From the NCBI GenBank assembly GCA_010093485.1, contig MU001500.1:258198-322197 (forward strand): a stretch of 64,000 nucleotides of DNA, given 5' to 3'. Below the pieces are notes generated by a model. That model was given only the letters and a program-made list of their open reading frames with translations, searched no databases and was not told where the DNA came from. The stretch is from Karstenula rhodostoma CBS 690.94 (Eukaryota > Ascomycota > Dothideomycetes > Pleosporales > Didymosphaeriaceae). Position 1 is the stretch's first letter, and the number at the start of each line of letters is the position of its first letter. The translations under genes were made by a program, and so were the position numbers. Positions 19,912 to 32,758 of the stretch are shown here, in pieces.

Positions 19912-21538
19912 TGTTCTTTGTTGTTGTTGTATTATATATCAAGATAATGATGCACTGCTTTTGGGGGACCTGTCAATGGATCGGTGGATGAGCGTCGGAG
20001 TCCGAAAGGGTTCCACCGCGGCGGCTGCCACTACACGGCAGCCCTTTCTATAATTTACACCGTGCCGTTCCATACGCACATGTCAGACTTGTGGAGCAAG
20101 CGGAGGTAAAGAGCTTTAGTAATCAGTCGGCGTTCGGGTGGTTACACAGACCGACCCGCCAACAGGTGGTGCAACATCTATTAAGCGCTGGCCTGAGCGC
20201 TCAGAGAATTACTAATTCCTTGCTACTATAATTCTAATAGAGGATAATAGGTCTTGTAGGGAACATAGGGTGCCAGCTAACAGCGTCGAGCTCAGACTAG
20301 CGCTCAACAAATATTACAATCGAATCCAGGAGTCAGTGCTCAAAGCTACACTCCATGCTAGGATGTGCCGCGCCAGAAATAACAGACAGTAACAGGCGAT
20401 TGGCCTACATAGAGCCTAATTAAGGTATCTCCCCTGCTTAGAAACCTAGCTTAAGGTCTTTGTGGGTGAAATTTCGTAGATTTGTAACCCTACAATCCTC
20501 CTGTCTTGGCCCCACACTAGGCCTCCGGGCCAGGGAGGTTACTGTAGACACAAAATTCAAACGCGTACAAAACCTACTCAGCAATATCTTATTATCAAGT
20601 CACATGTGTGCCAATAACACGAAAACTCTTCTTCCTCAGTGAACGAATCTGCGGTCTTAACTTGTCCGTCTCTACTTGAGAGATCTCAGCATGCCGCAGT
20701 TTCGCTACGCAGACTCCTAGTTAACCCAAGACACCCTGTTTGGCTAACGCGAGCTACATCATTACTTCCAACCCACCATAAACCTAACCGCCCAATCCAA
20801 ACTATTAAAAATAAGAGTATATTATAATGATGTGCTTACATCTATAGCTACTCCTAATTCGATCTTCGGTCCTCCACCTTGCTAGTACACAAGTGCAATA
20901 TTCGCGTAAGAGAGCAGTATTTGTATAAGTACTCCGCAAATTAACTTCGCAATTATAACTTAAAATAGACTAGCCTGTTAAACAATGCCCTACAGCCGCA
21001 GTCGTTCAATCAATTCAAGCAGGTGTCGATTCCTTGGGTCCACATGCCAAGTCACAAAGTGCGGCGACGCCTAGGTAAACTTGCACTGACTATCGTGCGA
21101 GACGTCCGTTTCCCAGGGAATGTACCAAGAGATTTGCGGAGCGTCTATCAGGCCGATGTCCGACAAATTGAAGACCAGGAAGACGGGACATGTATTAGCC
21201 ATGTTTTGGGAGTGATGTTAGAGTCTGCTAGAACGTTGTGGTATGGGTGACAGGACCAATCTGCGCTCAGGTTCACAGACAACATCATATCCAAAGAGGC
21301 CATTTCTTGACGTGACCAACCGAGATATATTGAGGCTTTGTGGTTGCCGATGCGCCAAATGAATGACGCATACCATATATAGTATGAAAATACGACAATA
21401 CTCCCATGGGACAACAAACACCCATACATTATATTATGCAGGAATCAAGAAAGCCACAGGACTACGCTACACGAGCTGACAAAACACCTGCAATGCGGTT
21501 GAAGGTAAAAAGGACGCCAGATCATGCAGATAAGATAA
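19912..21538. other. A+T-rich gene-free stretch
   Basis: From about 20150 to 21000 the DNA is rich in TA steps and stop codons in all frames, with no splice-consistent gene. This looks like old mutated repeat sequence but no element ends were identified. A short frame at 21044-21250 has no motif. Confidence 0.45.
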
Positions 21539-21790
21539 GATGCCGCCATCCGCACGTCGAAGGCGGTGGGTGGCGGATGCTAGGACGCCGTGGAATGCTG
21601 TGGTTGTCGTGAAGGTGTGTTGCAAAGAAATACCAAAGTAAAAAATACGCTATGCAGTGATAAAGAGATGCCGCCATCCACATGTTGCCAGAGGTGGATG
21701 GAGGATGCAGGGCGCCATACAATGCCGGAGTGTCGCGGAGACATGCTGATGCTGTAAAGGAAACATGGAAACAAAGTTCGGAAAAGTAAG
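21539..21790. repeat. Two diverged tandem copies of a ~128-bp unit
   Basis: GATGCCGCCATCC occurs at 21539 and 21667. Each copy continues with a related GGTGG-x-TGG-x-GGATGC block, a CGCC block, and a GTAAA/AAAG-rich end. Overall similarity is modest, perhaps 60%, with many transitions. Confidence 0.5.
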
Positions 21791-21865
21791 GAAATCAGGT
21801 TCAAGAGCATGGGTATTTCCAGAGATGGGCGAACCCATTCAGATCGTAAGCAGCTCATTCTCACA

Positions 21866-21901
<36 letters not shown>
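21866..21901 (+). repeat. Homopolymer of 36 G
   Basis: An uninterrupted run of G lies 77 bp beyond the stop of the minus-strand membrane-protein gene. Such a run could form G-quadruplexes and is prone to length error in sequencing, so its exact length is uncertain. Confidence 0.85.
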
Positions 21902-21902
<1 letters not shown>

Positions 21903-21978
21903 GCGTCCAATCGTAGATCCACTGAGGTGACGGACATCACCGAAGGATATCCTCGCAGTTAGCATCGAGGTGGTCGAC

Positions 21979-22695
21979 TTAGATGTCTCCCTTGGGGTCG
22001 ATCATTCGGCAGTCGTCCATGTCCGCCGGACTCTGCGATTCGTCACACGTCTTGCTTACCAATTCGACTCTGCGCTGCTGCGAAGTAGCGCAAGGCTGGG
22101 TGTGAAGGTTCAGACATAGATCCTCTGGGCGATGTTGAACAGGCAGAAGAGGCTCTCTGGCAGGAAGCCATCGCAAGAGCGTTTCACGTATGCATCGTCG
22201 CATGCGCTTTGTCGTGTGCGCATAGCAATCTCGAAGTGCTATCCCCACGAATATCCCCAAGCAAGAACTGACGGGCAGCCAGAGATGCAGCGCGATATTG
22301 GGGAAGGAGCCGAAGAATGCGAGAGGAAACGCCGTGCAGAAAAGGTAGTACAGACATTGACTGAGTGGTGTCAGGCTCGGTCGGCCGCTCGCACAGCGCA
22401 GGGAGAACGTACATGATGAAGCCCGACGTCCGCTCGAAAAACGTGGCTCCAAACAGAGCGAGCAAGGCGGCCCACACAGAGTATGATCTGCCCCACTTTA
22501 ATTAGTCTTCAAATACCATGGTGAATAAACACAGGTGCCGAATTCGACCCCAAGGACTCACTAGACTTACGAGATCAAGGCGATCCCTTTCGCAGTGCCT
22601 TCCATACTCCCTCCGATGAGAGGGATAAAAAGCGCGTCCATTGCGCAGAGGGTGTAGAGCTCCCACCTCCATCTTGCAGCCATCTTCGTATCCAT
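21979..22695 (-). CDS. Small multi-pass membrane protein A
   Basis: Exons are 22695-22571, 22487-22413 and 22360-21979, giving 193 aa. Donors are GTAAGT and GTACGT; the first intron has a GACTAAT branch. About four hydrophobic segments are visible in the first 120 residues (ELYTLCAMDALFIPLIGG, VWAALLALFGATFF, LYYLFCTAFPLAFFG, LPVSSCLGIFVGIAL). A basic linker (TTKRMRRCIRETLLRW) and a hydrophilic tail with several Cys follow. No family was recognised. It is divergent from a second small membrane-protein gene, with 445 bp between start codons. Confidence 0.65.
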
Positions 22696-23140
22696 TGCAG
22701 CAGAAATTGTGCCTTGGTGTTGTTGCGCGGCTTGCAGCTGATGAGGCTGGATGGAGAATGCGTATAGACAGTGATATTATAAAGCAACAGGCTTTCTGCT
22801 AACATGCAGGTCAGAGGTGGGAGCTCAAAATATTTCGACAATAGCACAATCAATTTTCGAAATCTTGCGATCTGGAGCTACCGTGGTGTCGTTGTCCGGT
22901 GGAGGAGTAAACGCCTTCGCAAAGATCGAGGGTGCTCAGAAGGAAGCGGGGAAGCGACCAACAAGGCTGAGACGGCAGAGCTCACCGGTGAGGGGAGACA
23001 CGCAGGCAGCAGCCAAGCCAAACCTCCTCGTCCTCCATCTCGTGTTGCGATCCTCGGCCTCGACTTGCAGTTTCGCACCCCAGTGCGCCAACACATCGAT
23101 CCATCGAACTCTTCAATCTCCCATCTACCTTCAGACCCAG

Positions 23141-23766
23141 ATGAACTCCAATAGCCCCGCTCACCAACCGGCTATCCTGGAGAAATGCGCAGTCGATGAA
23201 GAGGCTGGAACCAGCGGGATTAGCGTCAACAACGAACAGAAGACATGCGATAACGAAGATCCAGCACCACGCCCAACTCGAATCATGAGCGGCTGGGGCC
23301 TGGCAGGGGCATGGCTGCTATCGTTGACCACGTGCATCAACTTCCTGCGCCTAGGAGTCGAGACCCCGAGCAACATCGTCCCCGCTATCCGCCGAAGTGT
23401 AAGTATCTTTTCCTGCCTTTGCAGCGCTTCCACCAAAGGCATGCTAACAAGCTTGAGCAGAATCCTCCGATACCTGTCATCGACAACACCTATTTCATTG
23501 GTTTCTGTCTCATCGTGAATTTCTGCACCGGCATTCATGAACTTGTTGGGTACATCAAGAAAGACCGGTCCATTGCGCCTATCCTCCTTCTCTGCGCTTT
23601 TGGCACGGCTTGTATTTCGGCCGCGTTTGGTGTGACGGCGCTCGAAGTGCTGATGATCTTTATTCCGATGGGGCTTAATGGGGCTTTCACTGCGATCTAT
23701 TTTTCAAGCCGTCCGAAAGCACCTGTGTCCAAGGAGATATCGGAGAAGATATCGGAGATGGTATAG
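23141..23766 (+). CDS. Small multi-pass membrane protein B
   Basis: Exons are 23141-23398 and 23461-23766 (62-nt intron, GTAAGT donor, GCTAAC branch), giving 187 aa. The frame is open upstream, but its first ATG is at 23141. An acidic N-terminal tail of about 45 residues precedes four hydrophobic segments (WGLAGAWLLSLTTCINFL, YFIGFCLIVNFCTGIHELVG, APILLLCAFGTACISAAFG, EVLMIFIPMGLNGAFTAIYF). The C-terminus is Lys/Ser-rich (KEISEKISEMV). No family was recognised. The divergent layout with membrane protein A suggests shared control, but this is inference. Confidence 0.68.
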
Positions 23767-24297
23767 AGAGTGTGTTGGATGCAGTGGTTCCAGGATGGAT
23801 TTCCTTGATGTTAGGGAGTACGAGGCACTCCACGAAAACGACTTCTGTCACATCGAGCGTACTTTATGGGAATTTGAACATCTCTTTTCATACACTTTCG
23901 TCTTGTCTCACAGGAATGCCCAAGCGCATTTTCTTGATTGTATCAGCTTACAAAATAAAACCAAGCATAAGGTCCCGAGGTCGTCGCAAGATCAGCTGAC
24001 CGACAATGAGAATTCGAGAACTGGGAATGCCATCACGCATCATCGAGCTCTTGCCACCGAAATGTCATTAAAATTACACGCCATCATCGACGCCTCCCCC
24101 AATCCTTCCCAGTTCCATGCTCCCAAGACCCTCCTCCGTCACGCCCAGACGCGACGGCGCGCGCGTTCCTGAAACCAGGCGCGCTGGTCGCAATGACGTA
24201 ACCATCCAACAACAGCTCAACAGCAACTACACCTCCTTCACGCTCCGAGCTCAAATCCAATACTACATACTATCAATTCGCTTTCAATCCACAAACA

Positions 24298-24931
24298 ATG
24301 TCTCCACCCACCCACTTCCTCCGCGTAACCGCCCGCACCGCTTCCCGCGCACCACTACGCCGCGGCTACGCGACCGGCCACGAGCAACGCACACAGCAGA
24401 CGCTGAAGACCTCTTCTCGGCTGACTTGGTAAGCCCCGTCTTCATTCCCTTCGACTTTGACGTTTCATTCTCTTCGACCCGGCCGTACAAACCCACCGCC
24501 TCCCATACGCGCATCCCATAGCTCCATCACAGGACCCACCACCGCAACACCAACATCTCCCTCCCCGACTCCCTTCCTTCTCCACACACACTACCGCACC
24601 CCTCTAACACCGCACCCCCAGGCTCACAACCACATCCGCCGCCCTCGCCGCAGCCGCATACTACTATACCACCACCTCTTCCTCCTCCTCATCCCCCAGC
24701 ACCCCCTCCACCTCCTCCATCACCTCCAAAATCGACCACGCAAAACACGCCGACCTCGAAGCCCCAAAGCCCGTCGAAGACCGCCACGGCGACACCGTCG
24801 CCAAGCACGCAATGGCAGCGCACAAGAACCAGACCAAAGTCCGCGAGGGCGTGTTCAGCGGGGAGGAGTTTGACAACCACTTGTCGGCGCATTCGAGGGA
24901 TCCGAGTAAGGATTTTGAGAAGAAGAAGTAA
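24298..24931 (+). CDS. Probable mitochondrial small protein
   Basis: Exons are 24298-24428 and 24622-24931 (193-nt intron, GTAAGC donor, CCCCCAG acceptor), giving 146 aa. The N-terminus is rich in Arg, Ser, Thr and Ala with no acids (VTARTASRAPLRRGYATG), a typical mitochondrial presequence. A short Ala/Tyr hydrophobic stretch (SAALAAAAYYY) may be one membrane segment. A Ser/Thr-rich linker and a conserved-looking charged tail (KIDHAKHADLEAPKPVEDR, then HGDTVAKHAMAAHK and GEEFDNHLSAHSRDPS) follow. A mitochondrial inner-membrane or intermembrane-space location is the inference; function is unknown. Confidence 0.7.
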
Positions 24932-24977
24932 GAAGAAGAGAAGGTGTACGGTACGATAGCCGGGTTGTCAGTGAAAG

Positions 24978-25004
<27 letters not shown>
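24978..25004 (+). repeat. Homopolymer of 27 T between convergent genes
   Basis: An uninterrupted T run lies between the stop codons of the mitochondrial-type gene and TOR, in the shared 3' region. Confidence 0.85.
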
Positions 25005-25010
<6 letters not shown>

Positions 25011-25325
25011 TGCGAGGGGTGTTGATGAAATCATAACCATATACGCTGTTTTTAGTAATTGGAGTTTTGAAACAACAGATCAAGAGGAAAGTGATTTCTG
25101 CCCACGGGCCAAACTCAACTCCGCTACCTAACAGTACAAATGCGAGCCCACGACAACGACGCAATCCCAGTCCAGTCCTGTCCAACCCAGCCCATCATCC
25201 ATCGCACCCAAGAACACCATTAAATGCCCATCACTCCTCTTCCTAAACTCCATCGTGACACAAACGCAAACGTAAACGCCATGCCCGTTCCCGTCCGTCC
25301 AAACGCTGCTGTCCTCAAGCTCCGT

Positions 25326-28300
25326 CTACCAAAAACTACACCACCCAATATAATGCTGGCACAGATTCTCCAGATTCGTCGCCTCCTTGATCAGCCGATC
25401 CACCTGCGTCGGCACATTCAGCTCCTCGCCCCGCCCCACACTGTTCCCAAAGTCACGTCCCGTTAGCTTTTCCTTCACGCGGGACAGCACCTGCAGCGCG
25501 CGCGCGTTCTGGACTTCCTTCGCCTCGGCCTCGTTGACAGGCGCCGGCGCGACGGAGCTGCGGTGCCGCGCGCGGGTGGTGAGGGAGGCCGCGGGGTTGG
25601 TGAACGGGTCGGTGGAGGAGGGGGTCGCGGAGGGGTCGGGGAGGCCGATGATGGAGGCGCGGCGCTCGGAGGGGAAGTTGGGTTCGGGCGGGGAGTCGCG
25701 GGCGCCGAGCCGCCAGGTGAGGAGAGGGTCGTGGATGAACTGGGTCTGTCAGCATGCCGTCCGCGTTTACAGACGTGGGAGGAAGGAAGGAAATGTGAAC
25801 TCACCGCTTCAAGCACCGCCATGACGCTCTCCTTGTTCGTCCGTAACACCCGCATCACATGCTCGCACGTCGTCCTGTAGCTGCCCTCGATATTGCTAAC
25901 CTCCATCGCATACGTGAGCATGCGCGTGAGCCTAAACGGCACGCGCTCGGGATACTTCTCACGGTGCATCGCGACCTCGAAACAGTCGCCAAAGTCAATA
26001 TGCACAATCTTGCCCGTGACGCGGTCGAGCATGAGATTGCTCGGGTGGCGATCGCCGAGTCCCAGAATATACCCGACCATGGACATGACGGCCAGCGAGC
26101 GCGTGTAGTTTGTGCGGCGGTCGAGCCACGCCTCGGAGCTCTTGCTCTTGAGCCAGAGCACGCGGTAGAGGTCCTGGCCCGTCGTATTGTCCAGCGCGTA
26201 TCCGAAGACCTCAACTTTCTGCATGAGCGTGAGGCAGTCGTAGTCCGGCGCCATCTGCAGCATGATGCGGTGCTCGATGTTGAGCAGGATCTTGCGGGAG
26301 TCGCGGTACTCGCGGATGAGGACGTGCAGCGTGTCCGAGTTGGGCACGAAACCGATGAGGCCGGACTGCGTCGAGAGCGGCACGACGGCGTAGCCTTGAA
26401 TGTTGAGATGCCTCTTACGGCTCTCGGTGTCGTTTGTCAGCAGCGTGTTGCAGAGGCCGAACAGCTGCATCACACGCTCGTCCTGGCGAATGTCTTCGTG
26501 GCCCTTGAGGATGTGCGTGTGCGGTTTTCCGTCGCTGCCCTGCATCTCGAGCTTCCTCGGCCTCTGTTTGGACTGGATCACTGACGCCACCGGGCTGAAC
26601 GAGCCGATGCGAATGACCGGCTTGCCAACCTGGTACGTGCCAGGCACGGCCAGCTCGAGGTCGTGCGCCTCCTTGAGCTTGGGCGAGACATACTGCAGCT
26701 CCAACGTCATAAGCGACGGCAGTTGCCGCGAGATCTTGCGGAAGACCTGGTAGTAGAGATCCCATGCCTGGTTAAGGTCACCCATCTCTCCCGACGTGCG
26801 GAAGGTGTTGCACCAGTCGCGCGCCTCCTGCAGTTCTCGACCAAAGGACTGGATGAAGGAGATTTCACGGAGCGTCTCCGGACCGTGGTCGATCATAGCA
26901 TGCAGCGGTGCGAGCGTCGCAAACATGCCTTCGATGTTGTGATCACCAAAGTACAATCGCGACGCCTCCTCAAGACCCTCGTGCCACTGCTCATGCCAGA
27001 GCACAGCAATGCGGACAAGCTCTGTACTGACAAGATCCGCCTGTTCGACAAGACGGGGCGAGTGCTCTCGCATAGCCTCCATGAGCTCCTTGGCAGAGCG
27101 TTGCCGTCTGTTCTGGTCGGACTTCATTGACACAGTCAAGGGGAATACCAAGGCCTGCGGATGCGCCTTGCCCACCTCGCTGAGCAGCTGGTGGATAGAC
27201 TGTCTGATAGTCGGATTCGGCTGATTGATGCGAGCAAGAAGCTGAGGAATGACCTCGAGCCAAGTATCGATGGCCACTTGCTTGGTGCCGTCGGACACCG
27301 TCCGGTTGACGTCGGAAATGCCACCGTGGCTGAACCAGAGCGTAAGAAGACGAAGGGTATCCTGAAGCGAGCTAGACGAGGATAGAGCAATAGACTTGAA
27401 AAAGCCCATGATGGCGGGGATAATGTGCTCGTGCACGACGTTTGGCGGCAATTCCGTGGACTCGCGGTCGGCCTGCGAAGTGAGCGAGTTGACGACCTCG
27501 AAGTTAGCCAGCGCCCATGAGTGCCACGCCTTGTACCAGTCTTTGTTGTATCGGGTTGCCGCAGAGTAAGCAGATAAAATTTCATGGACTTGGTCGTGTT
27601 CCCATTCGCCGTTCTGGATGTGTGACTGCCACTCTCCGACTTTGTGGTAGCATTTGGCGAGCAACCTCTGACACTCTACTAGCTCCGCAGGCGAGCTGAA
27701 CACATTCGAGTTGTTCAACATGCTGGAGCCGTTCATACCGTTGACGCCGTTGGCGGCCGCGAACGGATTCATGGGGCTCACGGCATGACCGTTAGTCATG
27801 CCATGCATTCCATTCGGTGGCATCATGCCGTTCTGCGCAGCTCTAGCTCTGATGGCGACATCATCCGCCAGTCGAGCAGTGAAGTCTTTGAGCATGTCAA
27901 GTGCCTCCTCCCTGTGGCCCGGCGTGCCCCACATGAGCTTGAACGCCGCGTACGACACGGGGTACGGGATCTTGCTAACATTCTCCCGCACGCACGCAAA
28001 CACATCGCCATTGTCGATGTCGAGTAGCTTCTGCAGACCCTTCTCCGCGAGTCCCATGCGCTCGTTCTTGCGGCAGAGATTGGTGTACTTGATCCACATG
28101 TCGAGACTTTGCTGGGGAGTGATGACTAGCTGACGGACCTTCATCATGCGTTGCCAGACCTCGGGGTTTGGTTGCAAGCCCTTGAGACGCTTCATCCAGG
28201 TCCTGCGCATGCTAGCCTGCTTCTCGAGGTTGCCGTCGTTCTGCTTGTACATCATGATTTCTTCCAGCTCGGCCAACATCTGGACGCGGATCATGGGAAG

Positions 28301-31300
28301 GTAGGCGCGCTGGTACGATTCGCCCAGTAACGAGCTCAGCTCGGTGTCGAGACCTCGCCGTGCCTTGGCAATCTCTTCCGTGGCGATTTCAAAGCGGTTG
28401 TTGTGGATGTTGACGATGGACGCGAAGAAAGCCCGGTCGGGCGACTGCTCCTTCATGACAGTAAGGTAAGAGTCCATGTCAGCGAATTTGCCCAGACCCC
28501 ACGCAGCAGCGGCAGCAAGCGGTGCTATCGCCTTGCGGTACTCTTGCGACGCATTGGCCCACTTCTCCTTGGACAAGCTGGAAAGCAGATCCCACTCGCC
28601 AAGTGCGTGCAAACACCGCATCTTACCCATCGTAATCTCAAAAGAGTCAGGCTCATCTCGCTCACGGCGCTGATACGACGTCAGCGCCTCCTCCCATTTC
28701 TGCAGCTTTTCAAACCACGTCTCCTTAAGCTCGACATCGCTGTATCCCTGCGCTTTACGCAATATGCCAAACGCCGCATCAGTCTGCTGTAACTGGTTGT
28801 TAATACTAATAAGAGCCTCTACAGCACTGGAGTTCTGCTCCGCGTTGAACTCGAGCTCCTTGTAATGGAGCGCTTTGGCAAAAGCGTGACACTTGCCCGC
28901 ATACATACCGAGGATCCTAACATCGATGGGGAGGGCTTTGTCGTCGTGTTCCATAAACTCGGCGAGGTTGAGGAGTATCTGAAGGATCTCAGGTGGAATG
29001 TTAGGCGACGTGAGAGCCGTCTCGATGGACCGCACAAGCTCTTCCTGGTATTGGTCGTACAACTCTGTCCAGCATGATACGAATGCTGAGTTGAATAGTG
29101 TTCTTGCGATCGGGTTGTAGACACTCGCTAGTGGCGTGCAAGCGCGCAAGGCCTGCTGTGGCGACTCTCGAAGCAGCTCAACGCTGAATCGTCGCATCCA
29201 TTCGACCCAATCTTCTCGCGTGGTCTTCGATGAAGCCTCCCAGGCTTGCTTCAGATGTTGCTGGTTGACAGCAAGCTTCTTAGTCTGGATCTCCGCAGGA
29301 TTGATATCCTCGTCGTCCTCACCGTATCGCTCATCCGGACTGAGATCCTGCGGCAACGGCTCACCTCGCTGAAGCTTTGCGACGATGCGTCCGTAGTTTT
29401 CGTGCGGCACTTTGTGGGTGATAAGAATTTTGTTGACAGTCGGTACGAAGTGGATGTAGTCGGGTCCGAGCTGGAAAATCAGAGCACACAGCGTCTCAAG
29501 TGCGGCCTGCTTCAAAGTCGGATCGTTACCTGCAAGCACACGGCAGATAGGCTGTACTATGCGTGCCGAAAACTCCGAGATGTTGACTTGCTTTGACAGG
29601 CGACCCAACGTCTCCATTGCCAGCTTGCGAAGGAACACAGGCTGGCCCGGTTTGTCGAACATGTTGACCATAACCGGGACAATAAGATGCATATACTCTT
29701 CCGCGCTAGAGCCAAAGATGAGGAACGCATGCAGCACTCTCGTCGAGGGGACACGCTGCGGCGTCTGATCCGCCTCCATCACGCCCAACATCAAGGGCAG
29801 TACATCCGCAAGATAGACCTTGAATTCTCCCTCCAATGACTTTGCGATAGATTCAATGAGCGAGAGAATCGTCGCCTGTAGTTGGGTACTGCTGCCCCAG
29901 AAGTCCTGGATTGTGGCAAGAATGGAAGGCAAGTATGGGCGAATATGCTGGCGAACAATGCGGACAAGCTGGCTGAGCTGGTTGAAGTAGCCCTCGGTTC
30001 TACCGGTGGGTGCAGCGCGGATGACCTGCAAGAAGCCAGGTACCACCATATTAAGGAAAGGTACGCATTTCAGGCCCATCGTAGCGTAAATGTTCATGAC
30101 GGCGTCCACAACTGAGGAATGGAACTGCGATAATGATGAATCCTTCAACAACCCCATAAGAGTGTTGATCACGATGGTGGGATAGTATTCCTCGTTCGAA
30201 GGCGTAATGCCCTGCATGATGAGCGAAACATCAGTGACAGCCTGCGCCTCGAGAATGAGGTGCTTGTCAGGAGACTGCTCCATAATCTTCTGGTACTCGT
30301 CCGGGTCAAGGGCGCCAATGGTTCCCATTAGCTTCACGGTCTCGCGGCGGAGCTCGCCCTCAGGCTCGGACTTGACGATGTTCATGAGTATGTTCATGAG
30401 CTCAGGGTAATCGCGGTACGGCTCCATCACGTAGCCGACGTGTGTTGCCAGCTGTCCGAGAGCGCGCAGAGACGCAAAGCGTTTGGAGTCGGACGCCAGA
30501 TCTTGCATAAAGTCCAGAATAATGGGCATGAGCTCTGGGATGTACTTCGTCATGCTTTCGCCGCCAACTGTGGCCAGATCACCAATAGCTTTCAGTGTCG
30601 TTGAGGCGACTTCCGGGTTTGGATCCTTTGCTTTTGGGAGTAGCACGGCGACGATGGGGTCCACGAGCGGCTTGATCAAGTGGTCCGCCGCTCCGACGAG
30701 ATTGCTGATCAAACGAGCGCTCTCTTCCTTGCTTCGAGGACTATTTGAATAGTTGACCTCGGTCAAAAGCTGGAGCAGGACCTTGCGCAACGACGGGAAG
30801 ACATAGGCCGGATTGATCACCGTAAGACGTCCAATAATAGACATCGCAGCTTCACGGATAGCGAAAACCTCGTCATTAAGAGCCAGGAACAAAGTGCGGA
30901 TGTTATCTGCCTTTCCAAGGTGGCGATCAAAGCGAGCGTCAAGCGCCATTAGGACTTCCCAGCGAATCTCAGGGTCGATGTCGCCTACGCCGACCGTAAG
31001 AAGCTTCTCAATGATATCGCCAACGACCTTCGTGGCCTGGACGCTCGTTTGGTGGACGATGGGATCTTTCACGAAAAGCTGGCAACACGTCAACGCTGCG
31101 CGTTTGCGGATCTCGGGGTTATCCGCTTCGACGTATCGGATCGCGACATCGCGCACGAACTCGTTCAACACGTGGCCGGTGAAGTCGAAGCTACCAAGCG
31201 TGTGCAGAGCAAGTGCAATTTCTTGCTCCCGCGAAGCGATGATTGTCGGGTCTTTGTGATCGCGTGTCCAGATAAGGGGCGGTTGACGCTCTTGGTGGGG

Positions 31301-32758
31301 ACTACCCAGCGGCAAGTAGTGTCGCCCTGCCAGAATCTGACTAAGGAGGTCCAAAAGCTTTTCTTGGATAATGGGTCGACAAGGCGGTACATAATGTGCC
31401 ATGTCGACCAGAGCTTGGAAGAGAGAATCGCTTAACCCGCACGAGAAGATGGGATCCAGCAGTCGTTCGACATTCTTGCTGAGAGCTTGTCCCACGGCTG
31501 CGGCAATCATACTGAGGCACTGAAAGATCGGAGCTTCATTCATGGCCTTGTTGCGTGCTTTAGCAGTGAGTCCGTCCTGGATAAAACCTAGTATCCCGTC
31601 GAGATAGGGAGCAATCGCGACGCCTACGGCATTGGAAATCTGGCCGATGGCCATGAAAGCCTTGTCCCTATCGCGGTCTTTCCGGATGAGCCCCTGAAGA
31701 TGCAGCATGCACTGGTGCAGGTATTTTGCGGCGAATTCGGTGGGCGAGTAGCTGGCAAGAATAGGAATGATAAGCACAACCTCCCGCCTCACCAGCGCAT
31801 CGCGATGCTCCCTGTATTTCAAAACCGTCTCGACCGTCTCCTTGTACTTCTGGTCGTTCATGAACATGGCGCTCTTGTCCAGCAGCTCCTTCATGGTGAG
31901 CAGCGACCCGTGTATCGCCTCGTTCGTGTTCAGACCGAAGCCCTTCAGGATCTCCTCGTAGACCCTGGTGAACCACAGGTGGCGCATCTGCTGGTCGCGT
32001 GGGGAGATGATCTCAAAGCAGGCGCTGATGGCCTCGGCGGCCGACTCCCTAATAAGGACCTTGGGATCTCGCAGGGCGACCCAGATGACATCGAAGATCT
32101 GCGCGATCCACTGGTACATGAGCGTGGGCGAGTTCTTTGCGAGCTCGCGCAGGATGAGCACGGCGGCAAAGCGCCTGCTCTCGGTGCGCTCCATCTGCAG
32201 CCACTCGAGGGCGACCTTGACCTCTGCCTCGACCAGCTCCGCTGTGAGGGTGCCGCCGGGCTTGGCCAGGCGGCCGAGGGCCTTCGCGGCGACGACCATG
32301 GAGGTGTTATCTGTACCACGCATGACGCTGCGGAGGTAGCTCGCGAAGCGGGTCGTCTTCTGGCCGGCATCGTCGCCGCGGAAGTCGATGAGCGAATTAA
32401 GCGCATAGATGCCGCCGATCCGGTCGCTGCTGTCGCTGCCGGCCACGATGAGCTGCGAGATGCGCATGTTCACGTCATTGTAGAATTGCTGGAAGGCCTG
32501 CGGGGGCAGTTCTGCGCGCTGTGAGTCGGAGTCGCTCTGCGGGAGGCATGCTTCGTGCAAGCAAGCTCACCTCGGTGCGCATTCTCGACCGTCTGGCGCA
32601 CCATGTGCGCCGCCTTCTGGCGGTTGTCGTCATTCCTGGTCGGCCGTCAGCTCAGCGCCGCCACAAGTTTGCTGCCTCGCTCACTTGGAGCGCAACTCCT
32701 GGACAATGCGGTCCACCGTCGACGCCAATGGGATGGGCTGCTGCTGCGTCATGGCCAT
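25326..32758 (-). CDS. TOR2: TOR serine/threonine kinase (PIKK family)
   Basis: Exons are 32758-32685, 32635-32571, 32511-25805 and 25739-25326, giving 2419 aa, the usual TOR length. The order is N-terminal HEAT repeats (about 1-1200), FAT domain (about 1260-1830), and FRB with [11 protein letters not shown] near 1894. Then the PI3K-like kinase domain with [11 protein letters not shown] (Asp near 2200) and HIDFGD, and FATC ending HYIGWCSFW. The 3' intron acceptor was placed so that the text reads [15 protein letters not shown], as in other TORs. TOR is the catalytic subunit of TORC1/TORC2 and controls growth and translation. An Asn/Gly/Met-rich insert ([18 protein letters not shown]) lies in FAT. 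Which yeast paralogue name applies is arbitrary if only one TOR exists. The 419 bp between its start and the SEC12 stop shows no other gene. Confidence 0.97.

Noticed and set aside
21044..21250. Possible 68-aa plus-strand gene
   Set aside because: It is a short basic frame without motif or intron support in A+T-rich repeat-like DNA.
22817..23140. N-terminal extension of membrane protein B
   Set aside because: The frame is open, but it has no ATG before 23141 and overlaps the divergent promoter region.
25859..26584. 241-codon plus-strand frame in the TOR kinase region
   Set aside because: It is antisense to conserved TOR catalytic sequence, so it is a codon-bias shadow.
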